Below are positions 37,809-50,000 of a stretch of 64,000 nt of DNA, in pieces. The DNA lies in assembly GCA_963082975.1 (NCBI GenBank), contig OY720347.1, forward strand, positions 13,126,225 through 13,190,224. Reading direction: 5' to 3'. The translations under genes and the position numbers were made by a program. The notes beneath the pieces were generated by a model. The model worked only from the letters and a program-made list of their open reading frames with translations. It was not told the origin of the DNA and did not search any database. Numbering within the stretch: the stretch's first letter is position 1; the number at the start of each line of letters is the position of its first letter. This DNA comes from Labia minor (lineage: Eukaryota; Arthropoda; Insecta; Dermaptera; Spongiphoridae).

Positions 37809-38188
37809 ATAATTTTAAATTAAGAAAAAAACTAATAAAGATGATTTTTCTCGAGAATAAAACCACCACAAAGTGCATGATTTGTGGTGATATGTAAAAA
37901 ATCTCCTCATGTGAAATTTGGTGTGAAAATAACCCTTCCCTTCCTATCGTCGATCTTTAATACTACCACTTCCGGTTTCCGGATTTGCACCAAAAGTTGA
38001 TCAATTCATCATACTGATGTTTTAAGTAAATATACTAAATTTCATCAAAATCAGTTGAGCCGTTCAGGCTGTACACATCTATACGGACGGACGGACGGAC
38101 GGATGGACAGACATCATGCTAAAAATACTTTTTTCTGTTAAGAAAATTTGGTGTGAAAACAATACCTCCCTTACTATCGTCGGTCGGT
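37809..38188 (-). repeat. Family A element, 5' part
   Basis: Contains the CGGACGGACGGACGGACGGA core (about 38080-38105) and the 5' terminus at 38188. The 3' third is missing. Confidence 0.85.
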
Positions 38189-40081
38189 AAAAATGGTTTA
38201 AAAATTTGGGTTTTTCAAATAGCGATGATATTATAAATAACTGATTCTTTTTTAATTTCAAATTAATTTTTTTATTTGATAAAAAACTAAAAATCATCTT
38301 TCTTTAAATTTATTTGACTTAATTAATCATATCTAAACATGAACCCTCTTACACTCTTATACTATGTACTGTGATGTTTAACCCCTGAAAATTTAAAAAT
38401 TAAAATTTTAACATAATTGTGATCTTTTTTCATTAATTAATTTTTTATATTTCGAAAACTAACCTATTTGATGTGGGAAAGGTATTGGTGACGATAGTAG
38501 CCATCTATGCGTTCAGATGAAACATGTTAAAAACAAACCGTCTTGTAAGGAGGATTGGTTTTGTCTGCCATCTTAGAGTAATTTCATGATATTTATTTTA
38601 AAGGCTCGTAATTTGTTACATTTTGTAATTTTGGTAAGTATAGTATATTCTGCGTTTTTGCATATTCTTTAATATTAATAATAAGACCTAATTTTAGATA
38701 AATACGTGCAAATAGTAAACAGGGCAAATGGTAAATATGGATAAGTCGAAGGACAGACGGATTACTTTTGCCAGGGATATGACGTGCCTTACATTGAAAA
38801 ATTAAACTCCCCAAACAATTTAGCAAGACGAGGGAAATATTCAGAGAATATAATAATAATATATTATTTAAGTTATGTACTTTTTTTTAATTATCATAAC
38901 TTAAGTAATTAAATCTTTAAATATTTCAACTTTATGAATATTATTTTTGTTTTAAATGTAATTTTTCATATGTAATATCCCTAACACCGACCTGCGCAAA
39001 ATATCACCAACCCTATTAGAGATATTTCCGAAAAGTTGTATATATATAACTTGATAATATAAAATAATTTGAAAACTTCACTAGTTTTATAAAATTAAAT
39101 ATAATTTTATAAGTATTAATTTAAATTATTTAAATAAATAAAATGTTAACGTTCAATAAAAATAATTCTATATAAAGGTCTTTATCTTATCATCAACCTT
39201 TTATTAAATTTCTTTATTAAAGCTCTAATTAAATTAAAAGTTCAACTGTGTAACTTTGATTTTTATCAAATTTCTTCAATTCTTATTTAATGATATTCTA
39301 TCCTATGTAAATCCTTGCCTTCTTAAATCTGGATAAAGAAAGAAACACTCTTTGTAATGTAAATCAAGTATTTAAGAAAACAAATAAAATAAAATTTAAA
39401 AATGTTTTCTTGAATAATTCTTATGCTTTGGTAATAGTCGTAATTAATGTACAGAAATGTAGTGAATTTGCGTTTTTGTTTATATCTGCCTTAAACAGAA
39501 TATTTTATGTAATATTGATGGATTTCGTCTGAATCCACATTCATATTCATCAATCCTTCTAATATTTCCTCTGGATATGATCATAATTTTAATAAAATAT
39601 TAATTATTGAGAGAATTTTGTGAGATCTTTAAAGAGACATTAACCTGTAATTAACTCATTACTTAAAACTTCATTTTTTTTTAAAAAAATAGGTATTATA
39701 ATTGTTTCTTGTCATTCTTTTGGGATGATTTCAATATGACAAATTTAACTTAATAATTAATTTATTTCTAAATGACTTATACAAACAAAAATATTACTTA
39801 AGTATTATAGTTAAATTTTAATTTAATGAATTCATATTAAATAATTAATATATTATATATATTTATAATTTATTTAAATTTAAATTCACTTCACAGTAAA
39901 AATGAAATTAATCCGAATTAAGTATTAAGCATTTTATTGATTTATTTTTCATAAATATCAATGAACTAAAGGTGCAGTCAATCTGATAAAAAGTACGGAG
40001 AAATACAGTAGTTCTGAAAACGTTTAAATTTATTTATATGTATATACTTTGATTGGAAAGTTTTTATCAGGTGTTGTCAAC
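38189..40081. other. Upstream flank of the F-box gene
   Basis: AT-rich DNA without a recognisable gene. The promoter of the F-box gene should lie here, but no core element can be singled out in such biased sequence. Confidence 0.4.
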
Positions 40082-40142
40082 ATGCCTCCAAAGAATCGCT
40101 TTGAACCTACACCACGAGTGACCAGAAGTCAAACCAAAAGAG
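40082..40142 (+). CDS. FBXO11: F-box gene exon 1 (start exon)
   Basis: ATG follows GTTGTCAAC and opens MPPKNRFEPTPRVTRSQTKR, a basic tail. It ends in phase 1 at GAG/GTATAT and joins EL at the next exon. Further 5' non-coding exons cannot be excluded. Confidence 0.75.
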
Positions 40143-41064
40143 GTATATTAAATTAAATTTGTATATTATATATAATATATTATATTTTATTAATATAATC
40201 AACTTTTCACTATTATTATAATAAATATATTTGTTGATTAATTAATTTCTATAAAGAAAAATAATAATTTTTATATGTTTAAAATTTAAAATTAGCCTAC
40301 ATAATAATAACAACTAATTATTCAAATTTCACACATATAAAATATTTAGCAAATTCTAAAATTTAATAGTATTTTTAAATTTTCATTTTGTGTTTTAATG
40401 AGAATGTCGTTTTATTATTGTTGGACAACTTGAATATTTTTATATTATTATTATTATTATTATTATATTATTTTTAAACTTTTAATTTTTTAATTTAATC
40501 CATTGACCAACATAGATTTCTTAGAAGATACAATTTTTAATTATTAATATATCTATTATCTATCTATTTATTACTGTGGTTCTACGGAACTCGAAAGTTC
40601 TTGGTCGCAGCAACTATATTTCCCCAAGTGGCCTTATCCTGAGCCACAACCATCCTACACCTACCCTCAGCTATCTCCCTATCACTTCCCTTCCTACATT
40701 GTCCACCCACCGCGTCCTTGGTCTTCCAACCGGACGTTTCCCAATCGATTTCCCCACAAATATATTTTTCGCCATTCTTTCCTCTCCCATTCTAGCCACA
40801 AGTCCTGCCCATAGCAGCCTTCTCGATTTTATAACCCTAATCATCTTCAAAGATGCATAAAGGTTAAATGCTAAGAAGAAAAAAATTCTCTAAATTTACT
40901 CTCGTCTCCTAGGGCCATAGACCATGCCTCACAACCATATAATACAATAGGCAAAATAATTGTTTTATTAATATATATATTAATAATTGAAATTATTATT
41001 ATTATTATTAAAGGTATTTCAAAACATATCAAGATAGTTTTCTTATTAAGAAATAAAAATATTC

Positions 41065-41095
<31 letters not shown>

Positions 41096-44000
41096 AATAA
41101 TATTTGAAAGGGTTAAATAATTTTTTTATTAAATTAACACTTGAAAGATAAAAATACTATATGATATGTTAGTTTAAAATAAAAACAATGATTTTTCTCA
41201 AAAATAAAATTTTTATACTGCCAAGTCCTGTAATACTTACAAGGTCAGCAATATTTATTTTTTATGTATATGCCATTCAGATGTATAATCTACCATATAT
41301 GCCTACATAATCTCATACCATTTTGATTTCTCTATTATGAAATAAAATGTATTACTATTCTATTTTTATAAGAATTTATGTGCAAAACAATAGATCGCAT
41401 AAAAGCGTTACAGTCTACCGTCATATTACAAGTATAATTTATTTGTTCATATATAATAATATATAATTTACGATATACTTAATAATAAATAATTAAAAGA
41501 GAGAGAGAGAAAGATGGGAGGAGGAACGAGAACAGCTGACTAGAATCTAATCTTATTTGCAAACTCAAGATGTTAAACAAAACAATATATGTTGTAAATT
41601 GTTAATCATAATTCTATTTGAAGGGCATCAAAAACATTTGTTACTTATGACCTTGTGTGATCTATAAATGTCTTGTTCAAAGCAGATAATTTTATGTATT
41701 ACTAAAAACTATTTGTTAATAATAATAATAATTATTATTTTAGATATTAATAAATTTAAAATTAATTTTTTTAGAATTACAATCCACAATAGGTGGCCAT
41801 TATCTTCTCAATGTATTATCACATGAAGTTCTTCTTGAAATTTTTAGTTATTTTTATGAAAATCAACTAACCACTATTTCTCTTGTCTGTAAACGTTTTT
41901 ACGAAATTGCGAATGATCCAAAATTATGGTAAAGTTATAAAATCATTATATAATTTTATATGATTGAATTTTAATTTCATTTTAAAATGATGAGATTTTT
42001 TAATAATTTATTTATTTTACATTAGTAGAAACCCAAATGATTTCTAATTTTATAAAGATTGTAAGAAAGAGAGAAAGTTTTATTAATTAATATAATAATA
42101 TATTAATTAGATATTATCTCAATGATTAAGAAAAAATAATCTTCTTAATTTTAACAAAAAAAAAAAGATAAATTCATTAATAACACAATATTCTGAATTT
42201 AATATCATAAAGAGATTAATACATAATACATATATTTTTTATCTTATAAGAACAACTGGTTGCAGAATCATCAGGCGTTCAATTTTCTTTGTCAATGATT
42301 TAATTTAATTTAAGTAGTAATAACTAAATTTTCAAAAACAATAGGCTATTTTATTATTATAATATAAGTAAAGATGAAATATGAATTCAATTTTTTTTAA
42401 AAAAGTAATCTATTATTAAATTTAAATAAAAGAGGATAAAATATATATATACGAGGTGTGTCGAACAAGTTCGGTGAATGGTCTGATAAAAACATTAAAA
42501 AGTGAATGTTAATTAACCTTCAAAATACTCTCCACTAGCCGCAACACACTTCTGACAACACTTTTGAAAACTGTTGGAGAAGTCTTGATGTTCTCAGAAT
42601 AACCGTCACAACGTTCAGGTCGGCAATCCACAAGCAGGACACCATCATTAGCATCTCTCGTACACTTTCAGTGTTTTCTGGCGTCCTGCTTGTAGATTGC
42701 CGGCCTGAACGTTGTGACGGCTACTCTGAAAACGATTTCACATCAAGACTTCTCCAACAGTTTTCAAGCGTTATAGGAACGTTGTCAGAAGTGGGTTGTG
42801 GCAAGTGGAGAGTATTTTGAAGGTTAATAAAGGTATTTACAATTAACATTCTCTTTTTATGTTTTTATCATACCATCCACCAAACTTTTTAGACCCACCT
42901 CGTATATATATACAATAATAAAAAAATCACCATTAAAAATCCCCTATTGATTAGTATTTTGTAATAATTCTCTTAATTTCTTAATACAGGAGAGACCTTT
43001 ATCGAGGACTTTTTAATTACGATAAGCCATTATTATATGTTGCACCAAGTAGATTTCAATTTGTTTCTCCAGAAGAAAGTCAAGATCCAAATATTTGGAA
43101 GACAAGTTTTATTCAATTATATTTAGGAATTCATGTACAAGATCGTCCAATGAACCCTGAACGCCCATTTATATACTATGTATCATCAATTCTAGACGCA
43201 ATGCATTTTTGTGAAGAAGGCCGTCTGGTTGATAGTAATTTTACTGTAATTCTTGAAGATAAACGCGTTATCAAACAACGAAAAAACTTTGATCAATATC
43301 TTATTTTCATCCATGAAGGCACCTACTCAAATCAAGATCAAACACTGAAAATAAATAAAAATATTGCTTTCATCGGTTGTGCAAAAGGCGTTGTTAAGAA
43401 AAAAATAATAATTGAAAATCAAGTAGAAAGGATGGTGCATTTTTCCGATATTGCCCCAAATGCTTATCTTGGATACATGACCTTGTCATTTGAACCTAGA
43501 AATGAATATGCCCGCTATATTATTGGTCAACATTGTTTGCTAATATCCAATGGCGCCACACCAACTTTGGATAATCTCATTATATCTTCTCATTGTAGAA
43601 GTGAGTATAGTTTAACAATTGAAGACCTTAGAGCGAAACAGTGGTAAGCCACACTTTTGCAGAAAATTGTTTTATTGCATTTATCATATGGCGGGAACAA
43701 TATTAAACCACTAAAAAAGTTATTTTGACTGTTTCGTAATAAATAGCACTGCTATCGCTAAATCATGTTGTTGGTGTTGGCAAAATTACTTCATTTTCTT
43801 ACGTGAAGCATGGTAAGCCACATCAATATGGCGTCGACTTCTGGTTTATGTCTTCGTTCAAGAGCAATTATTCGTGAAAATAACAGTTCTAGTCCTGAGT
43901 TTTTTGAGGAGAGTGATGACAGTTGTGTCGACAAAGACTTTGTACCAAATAAAGATAATATGTCGACAGATTCTTTTGAGATAGGTTATAGTTTTTTATT

Positions 44001-47000
44001 TTTTTGGCTTACCACGTTTTTATGTAAAAATATTTTGTAAATAATTTATGCAAAAGTATTGTATGCCATGTGGCTTAAGATGTTATTGCCCAACAACGAG
44101 CAAATATATTCACCAGAAGGTTGGCTAGATGTCATTCAAAAAAAAAAACCATTTATAGTAACAAAAATGAGTCAAAAAGACTTATTCTTATGAGCCTCTG
44201 TTGGCGAATATAAACAAAAAAGCACGCTTTTCTGATAAGACAAACTTGGAATTTTCAGGAACGTATAGCTTTTGCTTTAAATCAGAGAAAATTGGATCAT
44301 TTTTTGTTAAAAACACAGTTAATGGAGAATACAGGAAAATTAATGTCTTAAAACAAGGTAGACCTGTAATGATAACCTTGTCAGATATTAAAGTTAAATA
44401 CAACGAGCCATTAAAAATAGCAGAAAAGAAAATTAAAAATGTACAAACATTATTACCTTATATACCTCGAGCCTATCAATGATTTTACACTTAATTAAAT
44501 GTAACTGTTGATACTGTAGATGATGAGGTTGAAATTTTAGATGATTAATAAGTATTGCATTCTTTTCTTTATTTTGTTTTAATTTAGATAAAGCAAAAAC
44601 ACGTGAAGCTACATTTTATGTAAATTCTATTTTTTTTTTGTGAAAAAAAATATAGTAGATAAAGATGTTGAAATTTTAGATGTGTTATAGATGTATTATA
44701 TTATCTTAGTTATTTTTATCATCCGTTTAGTTTAGTTTTAGCAAAAACATGGTAAGCCACATTTTTTTCAAAATAAATTCTAATTTTTGTAGAAAAAATG
44801 TTTTATTTAAAGAAATAATAGTTGCTGACTTTTTCCCTTTACTGATATTACATATTGAGCAAATTTGAAACATATGCAGTAAACCCAATGTTTTATATCT
44901 TTTCTCTAAACTTTAAACGGCAATATCTCAACTTTTTGATTTTGTGGCTTACCACTGTTTCGCTCTAAGGTCTTCAATTCATTCGACATTCATTTAAAAA
45001 TAATATATATTTTTTATTTATTTTATATTTTACTATATTGATGTATGATAAATGTAAGTGTGTCCTAGGATAAGTAAAATTTTAAAAAAATCCTTAAAAA
45101 TCATTATAAATTATCAAGAATTCAATAAATCATGAATATAAAAGACAAAATCATAATAACATTTTTTAAATAATTTTAAACTAATCAAATTATTAATTTT
45201 TAGTAAATAAAAGTAAATAAGATTCAAGCATCTTATAATATAAATATTATTATATTACTCCCTCTTTCCGAAAATATGGTATACATTTATATAAAAACAA
45301 GGGATTAAGGAATGTAATTAATATTTCCAGTTTTTCTCATTTATAGTTATATAAGTACTAGTTGAACTTCTGAAACAACGTATGACACTGCAATAGCTCA
45401 TCCATGTTAAAAATAATTGACAGATAAAAAACAAAGAATTGTATGAATGACTCGCTGTGATTGCAAAATTGCAAATGTTCATGAAAATTGTGAACAAGTG
45501 TGTAGAACTTCGAAATAGAAACAATTGACACTTGATGAACGAAATAGAATTCTGTAAAAAGTGTTACAGTATAAGAAAGGCGATAAATTGCAATGCGGTG
45601 CCAACTTTGAGGTTAGCCGTTCAACTGTTTGCAAAATTTGGCATGTAGCTAAGCAGCAGAAGAGTGAAGACCAATTATCTACAGATATTTCCCGATATTG
45701 CCCCAAATAAAAAAATAAAATGCTGGAAGAAAGCGTAATAATTATTCAGAAAAATTGTCAAAAAAAATGTTTCTTTAAATTAGTGGTTCTCAACCTTTTT
45801 GGACCAAACGCCCACTTCGCAAGGCCGGCTTCATAATTCGCCCTCCCCCCACCTATAAATTTTAACAGATAAAAATTGCATGATAATCCCTAATACAGGG
45901 TGAGCCAGAGAAACTTACTTTTTTGAAAGGTCAATAAAAACAAAAGTACTTCAGTTATTGTTTTATTTTTTTTTTTTATTTGAGAATACAATATCCCAAT
46001 TTTTTTTTCATGCAGTCTTTAAAATGACATCGGTTAAATGGCGACCCCCATTGTGCATACACTGATGAAGTCGATTTTTGAAATTCGTATCCACTCTTTG
46101 CAGCATATCAATCGGTATGTTGGCAATGGCGTCGCGAATGTTGTTCTTGGGGTGTGCTATGGTCCGTGGTCGATCGACATAAACCAGGGATTTCAAATAA
46201 CCCCATAAAAAGAAATCACATGGAGTCAAATCTGGAGAGCGTGCCGGCCATTGGAGATCGCCTCTGAGAAAGATTAGGCGGTCGGGGAAATGTTGTTGCA
46301 ACAAATTCATTGAGTCTCGTGCTGTGTGTGCTGTGGCTCCATTTTGCTGAAACCACACGTTCCTAACGTTCATTTCTTCGAGTCTTGGAAGAAAAAATTC
46401 CTCGATCATGTTCCTGCAACGAGCTCCATTCACAGTAACTGCGCGTTCGTTTTCATCAAAAAAATAAGGACCAATTATTCCCATTACCGACATCGCACAC
46501 CAGACAATAACTCGCTCACAATTAAGTGGCTTCTGGTGAAGCTCACGTGGATTTACACCACACCAATAACAACTGATCGACCGTTAGAAAAGAAGCTCTC
46601 GACTGCGAAGGACCGCTGCTCTTTAGACCAGAGAATGATGGCAACTGACTGGAGAGAGAAACAAACTTGGGAACTTTCCCCTTCATATGCACCCCCTCTC
46701 GCCCCTCTACTCGCCCACTCACCGCGCGGGAATTTTTTCAAATAAGTAAGTTTCTCTGGCTCACCCTGTATAAGGTAGGTACACTTGAGCCATATTGAGA
46801 AATCGAGTTTCAGAACCTGATCGCAAAATCATCTTACCTATTTTTTAGAACCATTTTGAAAAAAAGCGGAAATATTTAAAAAGCCTGATCACAAAATCAT
46901 CTTACCTTTTTTTGATATTTTAAAGCGACCTATTACGTTTCAATGCATTTCTTCGGCTGTTAACAGACCAAAATAAGGTTGCTAGATTAGCGTTTTGCTT

Positions 47001-50000
47001 GTCCAAAGTTAAACCAGATATTTTCAAGATTACGTCCATATATATTGACGAAACATGGTTTAATTTAACACAATCAAAACGTTCGTAATATCTTATGCTG
47101 AATGAAGAAGAACCCCTAGAAGATGTAAAAAAAAACAATTTTTTGATGGAACAATTGGTCTCTGTGGCTTAAAAGGAGTTCCAAGAATAGACCCAAAAAA
47201 TATAGTCACTTACAACAAAGGAATTCATAAAAATGATTCTGGAAAAATTAATAGTATTTAGTATTCATTTTTATTTTATTATAATAAATAATTTTATAAA
47301 AATAAAAAATAATTTAGCGATAATATAAAGATGTATCACGTATAGGTAGGGCGGTTAAATCACCATAAAAATGTATATGTAATTTTATTATATTTTCGGG
47401 CATGTAAAAGATTTAAATGTATACCATATTTTCGGACAGATGAAGTATTTTATTATGTTTTTATTTTATTTGTAGATGGTGCTACAGTTTGTGTTGAAGG
47501 TAAAAAAACCAATCCTTATATGAAGTTTTGTGAAATTGTAAATTGTGATAATATCGGCCTATTAGTGAGCACACAAGCGTCTGGCTATTATATATACAAT
47601 ACATTTTTTAATAGTTACAAGGCTTCCATATTAATTACATTATTTGGAAATCCACTTTTGAAATATAATAAAATCGGCTGTTCTGGAGATGTTGGAGTTC
47701 TATGTTTTAATTATGGCTTGGTATGAATCTATAAAATTAAAACTCCACTATCATTTCTACATAGGTTCAGCGGTTTTATCAAAGATTATGAAAATGAGAT
47801 TTATATATGTATCCAAATTTTCAGGGATATTTTGAATCGAATGATATTTTTGCAAATAAAGGTAATAATATTGAAATCCTAAGAAATTCCAATCCAACAT
47901 TTGCTAAATGCCATATTCGAGATGGAAGATCTGGAGGAGTTTATATTCATGATAATGGCCTGGGAACATTTACTGAAAATAAAATTGGTAGAAATAGATC
48001 GGTAGGAGTGTGGATTACAAATGAAAGTAATCCTTTATTTAGAAAAAATCAAATTTTTAATGGAGGTGATGGTGGAATAGTCATTGTGAATAATGCAAGA
48101 GGACTTATTCTACACAATGATATTTTTGGTAATAAATTACTATAAAAATAGACTCAGCAAAATAAAAGTAAAAATTTTTAATAAAGTTATTTTAAATAAA
48201 GTTTTATATATATTTTTTTTTATTTTTTTTTAGGTAATCGAAAAGTAGGCATTCAGATTTCGAATCAAAGCAATCCGACAATTCGATTTAATAATATTCA
48301 TGATGGGCATAGTTTAGGAATTTTTATAACTAACTATTCTAAGGGCTTCTATGAATGCAATGAATTTTATCGAAATAGAAAGTCTGCAGTGCGAATCACA
48401 ACAGGAAGTGATCCAATTTTCTCTTCCAATCGAATATTCGCTTCCTACGAAACTGCAATCCTTTGTCTTAAGAAAGCAAATGGCAAGTTAGTGATGAATA
48501 AATTTTTTATACATAAATAAATAATAAAATTAATATTAATAATCTCAAAATATTATTTATAATAAATTAATAACTGACACAATAAATATACTTAATTATA
48601 TAATAATTAAATACTAAATAAAGAATAATATTAAATTTAAAGAGATTCAATGAAATAACATTCCTATATATATTCTAGAATAAAATCCATATCAAAATAA
48701 ACTTACTACAAATTTATTTATTGATTAAATCAAAAGAATGAATTTTTCAAAATATGCAAAGTCATAAGAGTAAAAAAAAATATTCTTTCACAGATTATTA
48801 TATGGTAGATCAGTGTTTCTCAACCTTTTTTTTACCGCAGCACACTTTTAACGGTTTAAAAATTTGGCGACACACAAAGAAAAAGATAAGTGTAAAAGTT
48901 TACCATATTGAAAAAAGTGGTCCCAAAAACGTTTTACCTTTGTTTTTTTTTAGAACCAAATTGAAAAAATTTAGAAGAAAGTCGGAAATGTTTAAGAGCC
49001 TCATAATCTCGCGGCATAGTGGTTGAGAATCACTGTGGTAGATAATAATTTGTCAATTGATCATTTCTAGAAAGTTGTGCTTACGAAATATCTTTTACTC
49101 TTTTTCATTTAACATTTGTATATTACAATAATCTTTATAAAAAAAATATATCTTCGAAAACTTTTATTTAAAATACATATTGATTATTGATTAGGTATTG
49201 TTTTTACAAATAATATAAATGAAAAAAAAATACAGATATGCGATTAATTTATTATTTATCCTATTAATAAATATATTTCCTTTGGAAACTTTTAATGTAA
49301 ATTTACAAATTAAATTTTCTAATTATAAACCAAAAAATATACGAGGTTTGTTCAGAAGAAAAGGAGAATTTTGAATTATTTCGAAAAGTATTTATTTATT
49401 CATCAATATCCATTTTGTCCCCTTCAAAGTAATTCCCTTCAGATATAATGCAATTATGCCAGCGCTTCTTTCAATCGTCGAAGAACTTCTGAAATTTCTT
49501 TTCTGTATGACCATCAGTTTATCTCATCAATTGTGGAAAATTGCTTTCTTTGAATTGGTCTCTTCAGTTTTTAGAATAGGAGAAAGTCGCAGGGAGTCAA
49601 ATCTGGTGAATACGGTGGTTGAGGCATGATTACGATGTTGGTTTTGACCACAAATCCCGATCAAGCACTGATGTGTGAGCTGGTGCATTATCGTGATGCA
49701 GAATCCATGATTTGTTTTTCCACAATTACGATCGATTGAGCTGCATTGCTTCACGCAAACGTTGCATAACTTCCTTATAGTATTCCTTATTTTTTTTTAA
49801 GTAAAAAACTGATGAACATCCAAAACGTGACTAACTTTTTCAGTTATCAAATCCAAATTACTAATCCAGAATGGCTGATAACATATGAGAACATAGGTGT
49901 ACCAACATAACAAAAAGAAATTTCGATAACACCTTCCACGAAAATTCAAAATTCTCCGTTTCTTTTGAACTGACCTCATATTATATTATAAAAAAATTTG

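Larger units (their letters stand above)
45782..46918. repeat. hAT-like MITE, right end lost, split by a mariner
   Basis: The left end is AGTGGTTCTCAACCTTTTTG. The characteristic ATCTTACCTTTTTTT and GAACCATTTTGAAAAAAAGC core follows after the mariner insertion. The right terminus is missing. Confidence 0.65.
45258..47445 (+). mobile_element. Plant-type mariner-like element, decayed
   Basis: The ends CTCCCTCTTTCCGAAAATAT and, inverted, CTTCATCTGTCCGAAAATAT are flanked by TA on both sides. The right and left ends share the Stowaway-like CTCCCTC..CCG.AAATA form. The 5' part reads QLTLDERNRIL, QYKKGDKLQCGANFEVSRST and VCKIWHVAKQQK (helix-turn-helix). The 3' part reads KVARLAFCL, YIDETWFNLTQ, YLMLNEEEPLEDVKKNNFF and FDGTIGLCGLKGVPRIDPKN, a pattern I know from plant-type (DD39D) mariners. 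Only the first catalytic Asp is seen. A hAT-like MITE with a rosa-like mariner inside interrupts it. Confidence 0.75.

Noticed and set aside
43150..43647. Single-exon ORF ending IEDLRAKQW
   Set aside because: The last residues are intronic and transposon sequence; splicing at 43600 restores FBXO11 similarity.
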